Positions 8,355 through 20,559 of a stretch of DNA of 64,000 bases are shown here, piece after piece. The position numbers and the translations under genes were made by a program. The DNA comes from Acestrorhynchus altus. Lineage: Eukaryota > Chordata > Actinopteri > Characiformes > Acestrorhynchidae. Under the pieces are notes generated by a model. The model was not told the DNA's origin. It made no database searches and saw only the letters and a list, made by a program, of their open reading frames with translations. The DNA lies in contig CM067508.1 of assembly GCA_034509495.1 (NCBI GenBank), positions 24,215,240 to 24,279,239 on the forward strand, in the 5' to 3' direction. Numbering within the stretch: the stretch's first letter is position 1; each line of letters starts with the position of its first letter.

Positions 8355-11300
8355 GTGGGGATATAAGAGGTGGAGGGTATATACAGTACAGGGCTGAGCA
8401 AGAGTTTGGGACGTGGTCCTTAACTTCACTTTAACTTTGTGCTCTGTAGAAAAGAGGTGTCAGGCCTAGCACCACTGTTACATTTTTAAACATCTTAAAG
8501 TCAATGGGTTCGGAACAGTCCACCAATCAACTTGCCAACAGTGGTATTGTGGTCTTGTAGCCACTGATGAACAGCTAGACTGTACATTGAAGATCTAGCC
8601 ACTTGAGTATGGCTAACACAAGCTGTGCATGGACAAATGATGGGCTAGAGAGACTAGTGGCCAGTAATTACATACCGAGTGCATACAGTCAACTGGTGAA
8701 TTGCAATTATACAGCGTTGGTATGAAAGACACTGTGAGAAAAGAAGGCTTGTAGATGTTTTGCTAAATTGCCTTTAATTCATGCAGGATGGGATGGATCA
8801 CACAGTAAATGTGTGTTTAGAATCCCACCTTGGATGGAAGTGATTTTACACCCAGGAGACAGCTTCCTCCAGACCAACGCAGAGCTACAAACATCCAGTT
8901 TTGACACAGAGCTGCTTTGTACTTTAACCTGAAGTTAACAGCGTCTATAAGCCAGCCTCACTGAGGGGAGGAGAGGAGAGGAGGGGCAGTAAAGAAGGAT
9001 GAATGGTGGAAAGGCTGTGTTAGCACTTGGACAGGTCTAGAGCAGGTTTGTGGTGAATATGACCATTTCAACAGCCAAATCCAACACAAACAGAGAAAAC
9101 CACCATACCCAGCACAGCACGGCGCCAACGCCCATGATTTACCACTTGAGCTGTATTTTCCCAAATATGTTAATTTATGACTACCCTTAATAACTCATTT
9201 AAAGCCTCTTGCTGATTATCCATAAAGATTGAACACAAAGGAGTATGAAATGTTAGTAGCTCCCTGAGACCTGGCTTTGAGTGACATATAGCTCAGCAGA
9301 GCATCAGAAGATCAGAAGATATAGTGGCATAAATCAGACCAGGCCTGAAAGAAGGTATGATGAGCTAAAGGGTGATAACCCGTGCCTGCACACCCTCATA
9401 TACACATCATTTTACTTTGAAGATGTAAAATGTGGGAAAGGAGCTGGCTGGAACGGGTGCAGATGGATGTCAGTGTGACAAAGTGTGTGGCATCAGTTCT
9501 GTGCTGGCCATGGAAAGTTTAATTTGTCTGTGGTTTCGGGTCTTTCTCTCATTTCTGTGGGCCTGTTTGTTTTTGTGTGCAGGATTGAATCTCTACTTTT
9601 TCCACTACGGGAGTGAGTGTGATAATTTGGTTGTATATCTGCTAGATATAAAGAAGACAGTTGTATTAAATAAGAGGGAGAGAGTCTGGAGCAGTCAAAC
9701 ATGTCCTACATCATCTTCAGGTGAGAATACAAATATGCTCATCTGAGATATTCTTGCCAAGATGCTGCAGAACATAAAATTATCAAAACATTATTCTAGA
9801 CCAGCTCAGTAAATGCACAAAGCAGTATGTTAAATGTCTACAGACACCAAACCCCTTTCACAGTGTTCACCTTATTTAACCTGAAAAATTATTTTTCTTT
9901 TCAATTACAAAGCACACCTTGTAATCTCCAACGAAAGATTTGATAAATGAGAAGGTCCATCAAGAGGCCATGAAGTAAGAGACACATGCAGAAAAGAACA
10001 GTCTGGTTAAGCTGGTTTCCCAGCTCAGTTCAGACCAGCTTAAGAATGTTTTTGTTTCAGTTTGATGGTTTAGCTGGTCTACATGCGTGATCAACCTGAC
10101 CAAACTATACAACTAGTTATTAATAAGCATGACTGCATCACAAAGCATGACCAAAACTTAATGCAACATGCACTATGCTGGTCAAGAGCTGGTTAACCAT
10201 CTAGTTTACCATCACAAGGTATGTTTTTTGTCTGAATGACCAGCTTTTAAAACTGAAGTGGCATCCTCTCAGCCCTGGAACAGCACAAAGCAGTGGTTAG
10301 CAGTGCTGTGCTTCTCACAGACATGCTAGTAATGGATATATATTTGATAATAATACATTTGATTAACATCAGAATTGATCATGGCCTCAAAGATGTTCAA
10401 GAACTGAAAGGTAGTCTCACTTACAAAGGTTCAAACAGGTTTGCAGCTGTTGGGGTACTCTGTGAACACTGCACTCACAACTATAAACTTCAAAACTGTG
10501 ACAGTGTGTGAACTTCAAACATGTGAGTCAACTGATGGATTGTCTTCAAGTCATGTCAAAGATTTCACAAGGGGCAAGGCCACTCAGGGATATCTTCAAT
10601 CCTTAAGCCACTGTATGGTTTCTTTGTGGTGGGATTTGGGTCATGGTCACATAGAAAGGTTAGAAACCATTTTCCTTTTTGAACTTCCTTCCTCATCCAG
10701 GGTTTCAGACATTTTCTAACAAATTGCCTGTATTTTGCACCATGCACCCATCATCTTCTTATTCTGACCCTAGTTCCCAGGTGCAGTTACAGAAAAACAC
10801 CCTACTTCTAGTAAATTCCATTCAGTCAGATATGCATCATTCACACATGCAGCCTTTAAACTGTATTTTATTGGAATGCACACGTTTGGACTTGCCATGA
10901 AAATGCTGGTAAATAGGATGTGAGATCTTTAGCCTGGAAGACCAACACTCTAATTTCTCAATCATATAAAAAATGCACTCCTGTGACTTCTTATCTGCCT
11001 GCCTCAGTGTGGCAATGCCTTACTTCAGTGTGGGAATATTTTTTTTTATTATTTATATTTTTTTCCAATGCTGTGGGCTTCTTTTTGATTGGCTGCTAAA
11101 CACCTATCCTGATGGACATCAGTTATTATTGGGTATTATGTGCAAAAAAACCTGAAAATGAAGAAAATACACAATGTCCACTACAATAGACATGAAGCCT
11201 GGAAAGATTAAGTGCATTGTCTTTAAAAAGATTTTTTTAATGTAGTTTTTTTTTTTCTTACCAGAGGCCCGTCTAATAAATGGATTCGATTTATGGAACA

Positions 11301-11640
11301 CTTGGACACTTGGATATCACTAGCTGAACTAGGGAAGGTCTATGTGGTTCTTTCATTTGCTTCTAACCTTATAATGTTGTTCTTGACTGTGCCTCATGAG
11401 ATGCTTAAAGCATTTATACACATGTTCTAACATGTCCCTCTGCATGTTCCTCTCAAATTTGTGACCCCTTTCCCAGATACCAATGAACATTTAGCCTAAA
11501 TGTTTGGACATAAAGGTGTCTGATATGAGTTGCTTTGAAACTGTTTTTTTTTCTTTCAGAAAGTTGCTGCTTTTCTTCTCAAGCAATCAGCATCTGCACT
11601 ATTGATCACAGGTGTGGGACCAGTCGGTTTGACTAATTTG
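8355..11640 (-). other. sema3d intron, no recognised feature
   Basis: About 3.3 kb of intron. There is a short polypurine run near 8966-8986 and T-rich runs at 11039-11065. I find no gene, RNA or named repeat. Confidence 0.7.
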
Positions 11641-11659
11641 TCGATGAGGTCAAATTAAG

Positions 11660-12160
11660 ATGTGGATTAGACACAGCAGTGCTGCTGAATTTTTAAAGTG
11701 TCCACTCACTGTCCAATCTATTAGACACTCCTACCTAGTTGCTCCACCTTGTAGATGTAAAGTCAGAGTCAGAAGCTCATCTGGTGCTCTACAGGTGTTG
11801 GTCATCCTTTAGTCCTTCATCATTGCCCACAGTTGTCTGTTAGATTGATACTAATGGTTGGTGGAATATTCTCAGTCCAGCAGAGTCACTGAGGGGTTGA
11901 TCCACTCATACCAGCTCAACGCAACTCCACAATGTCAGTGTCACTGCAGTACTGAAAATAACCCACTGCCCACATAATACCTGACCACACATTGGTCCTG
12001 GCCATTGAACAGAGTGAAAGGAGGCTAATAAAGAATGCAGAGAAACAGGTGGACTATAGTCTGTACTTACAGAACTACAAAGTGCTTTTGTGTGGTAAGT
12101 GGAGCTGATAAATGTACAGTGAAAATAGAAACAAGGCTGTTCAGTGTATATAACATTGAA
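11660..12160 (+). repeat. dispersed fish repeat, about 500 bp
   Basis: Recognised from memory as a repeat frequent in otophysan fish genomes: CAGCAGTGCTGCTG, a TCCACTCATACCAGCTCAAC stretch, ATGTCAGTGTCACTGCAGT, GTGGACTATAGTC and TACAAAGTGCTTTTGTG appear in the family order. It has no coding capacity. Whether it is a SINE or a DNA-element derivative I cannot decide. Confidence 0.65.
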
Positions 12161-12320
12161 AAGTCATCACGCCTTTAGGTAAAGTATGTGATATAGTTTG
12201 CTATATTTCACAATTAGCCCTCTGAAAGACCCTTCTAACATGCTGTGCTTGCCCATGTGTGGGACAAAACTGAATACATAATGGCAATGAATGTGTGTGT
12301 ACCATATGGGATTTACTTAC

Positions 12321-12449
12321 CGTTGATCCAGTAGTCCTCCGAGATGTCTGTTCTGATATAGTGTTGGTCTGGAGGAGGCCCCAGAGAACGGCTAAACGTG
12401 CTGTCCTTCCCCAAGAAATCGGACGCTGTACCAGCATACAGATACTGAT
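12321..12449 (-). CDS. sema3d: sema3d coding exon, 129 bp (sema domain)
   Basis: Encodes residues 207-249: DQYLYAGTASDFLGKD, STFSRSLGPPPDQHY, IRTDISEDYWIN. GTASDFLGKD and HYIRTDISE are close to SEMA3D, and SLGPPPDQHY matches the extra residues SEMA3D has relative to SEMA3A (SLGPTHDHHY in human). Donor ACG/GTAAGT and acceptor TTGTCAG. A second AG five bases inside the exon would break phase with the upstream exon, so it is not used here. Confidence 0.95.
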
Positions 12450-12830
12450 CTGACAACAGATGGAGATCACACACACTCAGTACATGACACATTCCTTAAA
12501 GATGACCGAAGACTACCTGTTGCAAAATGTATCAGAATTTCCATGATTTTACAGAACTACAGTATTATAAATACTTACATTTCTGATCCTGTGGTGTCTG
12601 ATGTTTTGGTCTGCCCACAGGCTAATGAAATTGCATGAGCTAATTTAACTCAGATGAGCAGATGTTCATTGTTAATTTTCTTTTTGCTCCAAGCTAAATG
12701 AGACTATCAACATTATTTACTTTTATTTAATTTTGTAAACATTTCAGAAAGAGATCTTTTCATTATGATATTAACCTTTTAAATATTTTCCTTTGTTTAA
12801 ACCAATGAGCACTTTGAGTTCAGATAAAGT
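12450..12830 (-). other. sema3d intron, no recognised feature
   Basis: AT-rich; nothing identified between the exon acceptor and the SINE-like segment. Confidence 0.7.
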
Positions 12831-13010
12831 GTAGTGTGGTAGTGCAACCGTCTAAGTCTTGGTTCAATCCCTATCGATGCCATAGCCGTCCATGGCCAAA
12901 AGTCCCAGAGAGCATAATGAGCATTATTCTCTTTGGGTTGGTAGGACGGAAATCCCTTCATTACACCCTACAAGCAAGATCTTAGGCAGTGCTCATGCTG
13001 GTCATCTGAT
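12830..13010 (+). repeat. tRNA-derived SINE fragment (group 1)
   Basis: Carries a degenerate B-box (GGTTCAATCCC) followed by GCCATAGCCGTCCATGGC and AGAGAGCATAATGAGC, the same order as at 63250-63380 and as in the recalled fish SINE with an AGAGAGCACAATTGG motif. The 3' half is missing. Confidence 0.6.
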
Positions 13011-13599
13011 TATGTTGCACTGGTGGCAGTTCTAAAAGTTAAAATAGGGGATAACATTTGGGTTAATGAAAATAGTTTTTTGGCCAACGTTTGGTATTAA
13101 GTAATGTGATTATTGTTTTAATAAGGCCTAGAACTGAGCCTGAATGCAGCCCAGTGGGTTTCTTCCCAAGCCCAACCTGACTTTCAGTACCTCATTTTAA
13201 GTCTTATATTAACCAGATTCAGACAACATTCTGCTTAAAGTCAACCTGACCTAAATCTTTTGGTTTGGATGGGTTTCCATTATGTCCTGTTCTTACAGTG
13301 TGCCAGCAAAGAGTAAAACAAAAGTAATGGGAAATGCTGGGGGGAGACCTATTAAAAATTGGGAGGCAGGCTGTGAGAATCTGAAACCAATTTACGGCCC
13401 TGTCACATAAACATCTTGTATCTCCAAAATGGCAAAGTTACCAGAAAAGAAAAACAATTTGTAATTTCAATGGACTTCAATGTAAAAAAAATATTTCCAA
13501 TAATTTTAGAGCCTTTCTATTGGTCTATTCATTATGAAATTTAGAAAAATGAAAAAAGGAAAAAATTTAGAATCAGTACACAAGCCAAAAATCCTGGTT

Positions 13600-13700
13600 T
13601 CATGACTGCACAATCACCCAGATGAGGTATGTGAGTGTTTCACTGCATGGATGGGTTAAATGCGGAGGACAGATTACCCTGTGTGCACGTTTACCTTTAC
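13600..13700 (+). repeat. SINE 3' fragment (group 2)
   Basis: CACTGCATGGATGGGTTAAA, TGCGGAGGACA and CCCTGTGTGCACG match the tail of the SINE at 57331-57595. The tRNA-like head is absent. Confidence 0.6.
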
Positions 13701-14292
13701 ATTTACATTCATGAAGACTTACAGTTACAGAGTCTTGGCTGAAACTTTTCCTCACTCTTTCTTTTCTCTCTCTCTATTTGTTGTTATATGCAACCGCAGC
13801 TGAGATGAGTGATCTTGCAGAGACTGCATAAACAATTTACTCTCGCTCTCAGCAGTCTCCATAGCAACCAGCACAGGAGAACGTAGAGAATGTGAGCTAA
13901 CGTCAGCCTGATGTAAAATAATCATCAATCGGACATCACATGGATGGCCCTTATACTGCAGGGAATAACAAACACACACATGCTCACTGACTCACACACC
14001 CCATGCCAGTGAAGGTTCACGGGGTTGCAGGTTCAGGCAGATAAGAGCTGTGTATGGTTTGGAAATGGCACAGAGGGGCAGATCATAGAGGAGAGAATAA
14101 ATGAAATATGAGAAGAGATCTCAAGGGAGGATCATTTTCTGATTTTATGCTATATATATATATTCCATCCATAATGTGCAGAAACCATGTATATACATGC
14201 ATTAGAGTTCTCTCTCACTCTTTCTCTTTCTGACCTTCTTTTTTGCTCTGATTATTTCCTCTTCTTTTGCTGTTGAATGCCCACCCTCTATC

Positions 14293-14297
<5 letters not shown>
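13701..14297 (-). other. sema3d intron, low-complexity patches only
   Basis: CT-rich and AT-rich patches (TA repeat at 14152-14162). No gene. Confidence 0.7.
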
Positions 14298-14378
<81 letters not shown>

Positions 14379-14380
14379 TA
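14298..14380 (+). repeat. TG/AG microsatellite
   Basis: About 33 TG units followed by about 7 AG units. Confidence 0.98.
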
Positions 14381-14789
14381 CGGTTTGCTCAAAATCTTTA
14401 AAAGAGTGGGGGGGGTGTTTGCATCTCCCTGCTAACTCTGACTTCCATACCCTCCAGGAAAGTTTGAAAGTCCATTCTCTCTGTCAACTCTTCCTTTAAA
14501 GGCTGCAGTGAGGCTCTGCAGCTTTTACAGTATCTGTAAAGCCTTTATTTACTTTTACTGCCAGAGTTGGAAAAATGGAGCTGTGTGTTTTGAGCTACGG
14601 TTATAGGGACAGAGAGTCTGCGGGGAGAAAGTACACACAGGCAAAGTATATGTATAATCACTAATAACTAATAAATCATTAATACATAACCAACTAAAAT
14701 GACTGCGTTTGAAAAGCCAGATGTAAATGGATGTAAATCCAGGATGGAGTAAAATATGATAAGATGACTTTACACTTTACACAAATATA

Positions 14790-15157
14790 CACTTGTCCAA
14801 ATGTTTATGGACACCTTATGTATTCAGCTGTATTTAAACTGGTCCCCAATGCTGACACAGATGTGCAAATGCACACAAAGTTATAACATTCCCCCACATT
14901 GAGACCTGGAGCAGTGGAACTGTTCTCTGGAATGATGGTACTCCATTAAATATTTGGGGATGACGTGGGGTGGTGATAACTAAAACCCCTAACATCAGTA
15001 ATGCTCTTGCTAGAGAATGCAATCAAATCCTCACAGCAGTGCTCAAAAATCTAGTAGAAAGCCTTCCCTGGACAGTAGAAACAGTCTTTTTAATACCTTT
15101 GATTGTAGAAGAAACAATGAATGAACAACTATCCAAAACATTTGTCCACATAATGTG
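14790..15157 (-). mobile_element. MITE family A, internally deleted copy
   Basis: Both ends survive: CACTTGTCCAAATGTTTATG at the left and the CATTTGTCCACATAATGTG end at the right, flanked by TA on the left. The middle matches the reverse complement of the copy at 38549-39074 (the AAATCTAGTAGAAA segment, AACAATGAATGAACAA). About 150 bp of the family's interior is missing. Non-coding. Confidence 0.75.
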
Positions 15158-15490
15158 TTTTTTTTTTGTCTGAGTAAAATTAAAGCAGATGCCAATGCGG
15201 TATCAATCCTAGAAAACCGAGAAGATGATGAAAACATCAAGATCAGTACTGATCTGTAGGAGACAAATAAAAAAAATGTGAGGCCTCCTTCTGACTCATC
15301 CAGTCTAGTCCAGGAGATTAAAAGGAGATCCTGATAGTAAAATTTGTTTTTTCCTGTATGAAATTTAAGGCAGTCTGATATTAATCTGGACCATAATGAG
15401 CATAAGTGTTGAATGAAAACAATGTATTTTTGGCAACAGCAAAGACAGTGAAACTGTAGCTGTGGTTGAGACAGACAATACAAAACTTAC
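15158..15490 (-). other. sema3d intron, short
   Basis: Nothing recognised between the MITE copy and the 94-bp exon. Confidence 0.7.
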
Positions 15491-15584
15491 CAGTTAGAAC
15501 TGAAGCAAAAGGTTGGTGGGGATCAAAGGGGCATTTCAGCCTGCCGGACTCCATACTGCTGCTGACCAGGTGAAGCCAGCCATC
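15491..15584 (-). CDS. sema3d: sema3d coding exon, 94 bp (sema domain)
   Basis: Encodes residues 176-206: DGWLHLVSSSMESGR then LKCPFDPHQPFASVLT, leaving one base. The 94-bp length and phase 0 to 1 are as expected for this class 3 exon. RLKCPFDP.QPFASV is a SEMA3D signature; most paralogs read G(R/K)(G/C).(C/S)P(Y/F)DP. The acceptor is TTAAAG, an unusually poor, purine-containing 3' splice site, chosen because it alone gives phase agreement and residue-for-residue alignment. A TCAG further in (about 15567) would drop residues and shift the frame. Donor ACTG/GTAAGT. Confidence 0.92.
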
Positions 15585-15664
15585 CTTTAACTTAGACAGA
15601 ACCAGCATAGTTAATAATCAAAAGGAGATACAATACAGCTTCATGCAACTACACAGGATGCCAT

Positions 15665-16735
15665 GATGCTTCACTTTTTGAACATTTTCTTATGTTACAG
15701 CCTTATTCCAAAATGAATTCAATTATTTTTCCTCTCACAACTCCACTCACAATACCACACGATGATGAAGTGAGAAAAGTTTATTTGAAATATTTGTAAA
15801 TTTATTAAAAATAAAACACAAAAGTATCATTTACATAAGTATTCACAGCCTTTGCTCAATACTTTTTGGAAACACCTTAGGCAGCAAAAACAGCCTCAAG
15901 TCCTTTTGAGTATGATGCTACAAGCTTGGTACACCTGCTTTTTGGGAAGGTTTCCCCATTCTTCTTTGCAGAACTTCTCAAGCTCCATCAATTGGATGAG
16001 CAGTGTCCTTGCACTGCCATTTTTAGATATCTCCAGAGATGTTCAATCATGTTCAAGTCTGGGCTCTGACTGGGCCACTCAAGGATATTCATAGAGTTGT
16101 CCTGAAGCTACTGTTATGTGATCTTGGCTGTGTGCTCAGGGTAATTGTCCTGTTGGAAGATAAACCATCAGCCCAGTTTGAGATCCAAATGATGTCTCTG
16201 TACATCACTGCAGTCATCTTTCCCTTGACCCTAACTAGTCTCCCAGTCCCTGCTGAAGACAAACATCCCCACAGCATGATGCTGCCAAAACCATAATGAT
16301 AAGTAGCACCTGGTTTCCTCCAGACATGATGGTTGGCATTCGGTCCAAACAGTTCAATCTTTTTGTTTCTCATGGTGTGAGAGTCCTTTCAGTGCCCTTT
16401 GACAAACAGAGCTGTTTGGAGTGGTCATGTGGGCTGGGCACATTGGGACCTTCAATGCAGCAGAAATGTTTCTGTACCCTTCCCCAGATCTGTGTCTCAA
16501 TACGATCCTGTCTCTGAGGTCTACAGACAATTCCTTAGACTTCATGGCTTAGTTGTGTTCTGACAGCACTGCCTACTATGGGACCTTATATCAACAGGTG
16601 TGTGCCTTTCCAAATCATGTCCAATGACTTTACCACAGGTGTCCAATCAAGCTGTAAAAACATTTGAAGGATGATGTTTGGGAAGAAGATGCACCTGAGC
16701 TCAATATTGACCATGGAGGGCTGTGGTGTTCATGG
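15665..16735 (-). pseudogene. degenerate Tc1/mariner transposon (second family), minus strand
   Basis: The left inverted-repeat zone (about 15665-15850, TATGTTACAGCCTTATTCCA) is followed by a transposase gene read on the minus strand. Two pieces are visible: an N-terminal piece (KELSVDLRDRIVLRHRSGEG at 16545-16470) and a central piece (KIELFGPN, then SIMLWGCLSSAGTGRLVRVK at 16373-16180). Roughly 300 bp between them, normally holding the second helix-turn-helix and the first catalytic region, are deleted. Stops and frameshifts break the rest, and the right inverted repeat is gone. Inactive. Unrelated in its ends to the intact element at 6590. Confidence 0.85.
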
Positions 16736-16889
16736 GATTTCAAGTTACCATCTCCTGTCTCTTGACAAGTAGGCAGTTAGACAGAGCTGTTACTCTAGAG
16801 CTGTGAAGCCATGTACATTTCTATGTCCAAGAAAGTACAGAAAGGTAAATGTACTCAAAGGTGTATTATGTAGTGTATTTTCTCAGCTC

Positions 16890-16990
16890 TAGGGTGGTAC
16901 AACAGTCTAACTGCCTCTCATCAAATGTAAGGAGACTGCAAGTTCAACTCCCAGGAAGGGATCCACTGTATGCTGAAAGAAATCAGCCAT
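16890..16990 (+). repeat. tRNA-derived SINE head fragment
   Basis: GGGTGGTACAACAGTCTAAC resembles an A-box region and GCAAGTTCAACTCCC a B-box. No body or tail follows. Confidence 0.5.
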
Positions 16991-17064
16991 TCTTTGATAC
17001 TACAGAAAATATCAAAAATAAATATGAAAATATGAAACCAATAATCTATAATCTGATCCCTCAC

Positions 17065-17184
17065 CTCTTTGTGGCCCCTGACTTCCAGAAAGGCACAGGT
17101 TGGGTGGAAGGCTCCAGTGCCACATGTGTATACATGGGTACGGTTGTAGTTGTGCAGAACTCGAACAAAATTAGCACATTCAGT
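17065..17184 (-). CDS. sema3d: sema3d coding exon, 120 bp (sema domain)
   Basis: Encodes residues 136-175: TECANFVRVLHNYNRTHVYT, CGTGAFHPTCAFLEVRGHKE. TECANF..VL..YN.TH.Y.CGTGAFHP.C is the class 3 hallmark. It contains three cysteines of the early sema disulfides and a glycosylation motif NRT. Acceptor CTCGTTTAG, donor GAG/GTGAGG, phase 0 at both ends. Confidence 0.97.
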
Positions 17185-17418
17185 CTAAACGAGAGATAGG
17201 AGAGTGAGAGAGAGTGAGAGAGCAAAAAATTAGGTGAAAGTCCAAAAGCCCATAAATAGGCAGAGTCTGTATAAGAACTGTTTACAGCCATATAATCCAC
17301 CCATGGAAACACCCTCTTTCACAAGCAGTTTAATGAGAAAACCAGGGTTTGAGTTAGCAAAGGTGGTCCATTTGGTGAGATGTTTGTACAACAGTAATAT
17401 ACTGAGGGTATTACTTAC

Positions 17419-17481
17419 AAGTGGGTTTTTACCGGCCAGAACACACATATCCACCCTGTCTCTGGGAGCTGGCCAGCTCAG
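17419..17481 (-). CDS. sema3d: sema3d coding exon, 63 bp (sema domain)
   Basis: Encodes residues 115-135, LSWPAPRDRVDMC then VLAGKNPL, phase 0 at both ends. The WPA...RV..C.LAGK pattern is shared with SEMA3D (WPAAKERVELCKLAGK). The strong acceptor has a TTTTTTTTCTTTCTTTCAG tract; donor CTT/GTAAGT. Confidence 0.95.
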
Positions 17482-17708
17482 CTGAAAGAAAGAAAAAAAA
17501 AGAAAATCTATAATGAATGTATAAACAATGTATAATCCACAATCTATATATAATCTCACAACTGATCTACTAAAGACATTGAAATAGAAAAGCCCAGTGT
17601 AAACAGCTGTAATTCCAAGCCAAAGTGTGATTGGACCCCTTAAAACCAACCAACCAAACAAACAAACAAACAACAAACAAATAAATAAATGTATAATGTA
17701 CAATGGGT

Positions 17709-17738
17709 GTATGTATATATATATATATATATATATAT
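17709..17738. repeat. TA microsatellite
   Basis: About 11 TA/AT units (about 17714-17738), directly before a MITE fragment. Confidence 0.95.
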
Positions 17739-17805
17739 GCACAATGGGTGTAATTTAAAGTAGCTGAGTGCACTGAATGCATTCATTAGAAGGTCTGTCC
17801 ACAAA
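17739..17805 (+). mobile_element. MITE family A, 3' end fragment
   Basis: TGAATGCATTCATTAGAAGG then TGTCCACAAAC matches the right end of the copies at 30522-31030 and 38549-39074. Confidence 0.6.
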
Positions 17806-18555
17806 CAATTATCAGAAAACGTTAAGCCACCTGTAAGACTGACAGTTCCATTTCTTACTTTGATTTATATTTCTTAGGAGAAACATCTAAAAATGTGAGT
17901 ATACTGCTTGAGTTTGACAATCATTTCCAACAGGACTTAATCATGTCCACTAGAACTGAAGATCTGAGATCTTCATTAGAATTTTTCATCAAAATATTTC
18001 ATCTGTCATCCGAGACAGATCTTCAAGCTTCAACATTCAGCTGTGATGAAATGTGTTTGTTCTGACAGCAACACTGCTGGTTTCCGTAATAAGGTTTGCA
18101 CCTGGACTGCACAGCATTCAGAATGGATATTTCCCACTGAAAAGACAATACAGATCATGCTTAGGCATATCCCATGTCTGGAACGTAGCCTGTCTGGAAC
18201 TATAGCCTGTACAGAAATGAAACACTGATGGAGATCATGTTAATCCAATGATCTCCACTGAGAGAGGGAGTGTGGGACAGCGTAAGAGAGAAAGTGATCT
18301 GAATCATGTTGGCCCTGTCTGTGCACACATGTGTTATAAAAGGCTTAAGTGCTTAACATGTACAGGGCTGACCTTTAACCTAAGCCCCCCAGAGCCATCT
18401 CCACATGTAACACACAATCCCACAGGCCTCTCCGATTACATTCGATCACACACGCTCGTGAGACGACTTTACACAGCCACTCTTTGAAGCTGCGCATGGT
18501 AACACTCTCTGACAAAAGCTCTCATTAGGGCACCTACAGTTCCTCACACACTTAT

Positions 18556-18557
<2 letters not shown>
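17806..18557 (-). other. sema3d intron, no recognised feature
   Basis: Small duplicated phrases (GTCTGGAAC at 18177 and 18191) but no identifiable element. Confidence 0.65.

Positions 18558-18594
<37 letters not shown>
18558..18594 (+). repeat. CA microsatellite
   Basis: About 18 CA units. Confidence 0.98.
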
Positions 18595-18595
<1 letters not shown>

Positions 18596-18840
18596 AAAAA
18601 AGCCTATACATTGAGTTGGGCAGTTAAGAGAAATGGTTGTACCTTCAGTCACAAATCTACACTGACTGGCCATAGAAGTCATTGTATTATGTCTTTAATT
18701 CCAGTCCTGAACGGCTGGTGTCCAGGACAGTTTGCTCATTTCAGTGCTCAAACACACCTACTAAACTTGGCAGTAACAGACAAGCTGAATCACATGAGTG
18801 TAGATCACCAAAGTACTTTGGACTGAAACTGCCTGTATCC

Positions 18841-18985
18841 GCGGTACTCAATCCTGTACCCGAAGTACCACTGCCCTGCTTGTTTAAGAGGTTTCTTGCT
18901 GCAGAGTTTTCCTCAGGTAGGTCATTAGTTGGATCAGATCATGCTGAATTAGGCAGTAGTACTCCAGGACCAGGACTGAAAGCCA
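18841..18985 (+). mobile_element. MITE family B, diverged copy
   Basis: The left end CGGTACTCAATCCTGTACCC and right end TACTCCAGGACCAGGACTGA are inverted copies of each other, as in the better copy at 34993-35150. Non-coding. Confidence 0.65.
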
Positions 18986-20480
18986 ATAGATGACTTATCT
19001 TCTTAAAATCAAGCAATATTAAGATTCTGATTAAGATTTATCAGCATTGTTGAAGTCTCATCAGTAATGTTAGCCAATAAAGCTTTACATTTTTATTACC
19101 TACATTAATTTTAAGGACATATACTCGAAATATCTTGTTTTCCAACCTTAGGCTATAGAATAGTTTATAAAAAGTTCATGAGCTTATAATTTATCTGACA
19201 TACAAATATATACTGATGGCAAATTGTATAAATTAGTATTGGCCAGGCCCTAATATGGGCCAGTGAGGAGAAAACACTGAAAAGACAAAACTAATAAAAT
19301 GCTAATTCTTAATTCAAGCCACAGTATTTTAAAACCTCTTTTTAAAATAGGATTGCAAAACAGACCATTTTGACTTTGAGAAAAGTGAATGTTGAGTAAA
19401 TTTTATTAAACTGTGTGCTTTTATGTCTCACATCATTCTCCACGCACTGGCTATCTCACACAGGCAGATACAAACACAAATACACTCCTGTATGCTTTGA
19501 GAGTGTAGCGAGACAGAAGTAGAGGAAGAGAGACAAGAAAGGACAGAGAAATGCTGAGAGGAGAGGATACTGGCAGCTGCTGTTAGTCAACACAGCTGTG
19601 TCTGGTTATTTTGATATGGTCAGGGTGGAGCACATTTTTCTGTTCATGCACTTGTGCTGATGCACATATAGGACAGATGAGGTAAGATGGGTGTATGGAA
19701 GGAGTATTGTGTGTGGAACCAATTGTGCCTAATCTATCTCATGCAGCCTGAATATTCTTATTTAGTTCCTGCAGATTGTGCGATAGGGGTGTCCATTTAC
19801 ACCCCTCACTTAATCGGGGATAGGTCTGGTAATGCAACTGGCCAGGGCATAGTATTTGTGTCTTCAAGGCAAGCTCTTGAGACGACAGCAGTATGTGGCA
19901 GAGTGTTGTCCTGTTGGAAAAGAGCAAATGAGTGTATGTTTAGTAAAGGTAATTCTGCTGGTTACAGGACCTCATTAACGTAACGTTGTAATACCCGTAA
20001 TAAAGACAAACGGTTATCTGGCATCATACAAAATCTGAGGAACTGAAGCTGCATGAGATGGATTGTCACATGACACCACCAGGAACCTCTAAAACACAAT
20101 GTCATACATCATGCTATTCAAAAAAAATTGTATGTTTGCACAGAGAAGATACCAGTTTTAGATTTTAGAATTAATAATATATACACACACACATTTGACA
20201 CAATGTGAGCATGGAGACAATATGCACTGCTGGATGGTAAGTCATACAACTATCTTAGCAGTGGTGTCCCATGTCACCATGGTGACAATGATTGGCAGGA
20301 GCAGGAGAAGTAGGGTCAGTGGGATCCAGAGGAGCTGAATGGCTCTATAGAGGGATGCCGTGGGAATATGGAGATGTGACACAAGTGTGCTGTGTTCCTT
20401 TAGTTCAACATGGGAGATGGTGGTGTGTACTCCGCTGCAGACATGAGTAAGTGACATTATGTGCAAGCACATTCACTCAC
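18986..20480 (-). other. sema3d intron, no recognised feature
   Basis: Open frames at 19687-19983 and 20242-20472 lack any recognisable family signature. The second has a hydrophobic leucine-rich run but no splice or homology support. Confidence 0.6.
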
Positions 20481-20481
20481 T

Positions 20482-20482
20482 G

Positions 20483-20557
<75 letters not shown>
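20482..20557 (+). repeat. CA microsatellite
   Basis: About 37 perfect CA units. Confidence 0.99.

Positions 20558-20559
<2 letters not shown>

Noticed and set aside
12321..12444. Alternative acceptor GATCAG inside the 129-bp exon
   Set aside because: It would remove five bases and break the phase with the upstream exon; the DQYLYAGTASD alignment supports the outer site.
20242..20472. Minus-strand frame with a leucine-rich hydrophobic run
   Set aside because: Looks like a membrane segment but has no partner exon, convincing splice signals or homology; the class 3 exon order is already complete on both sides.
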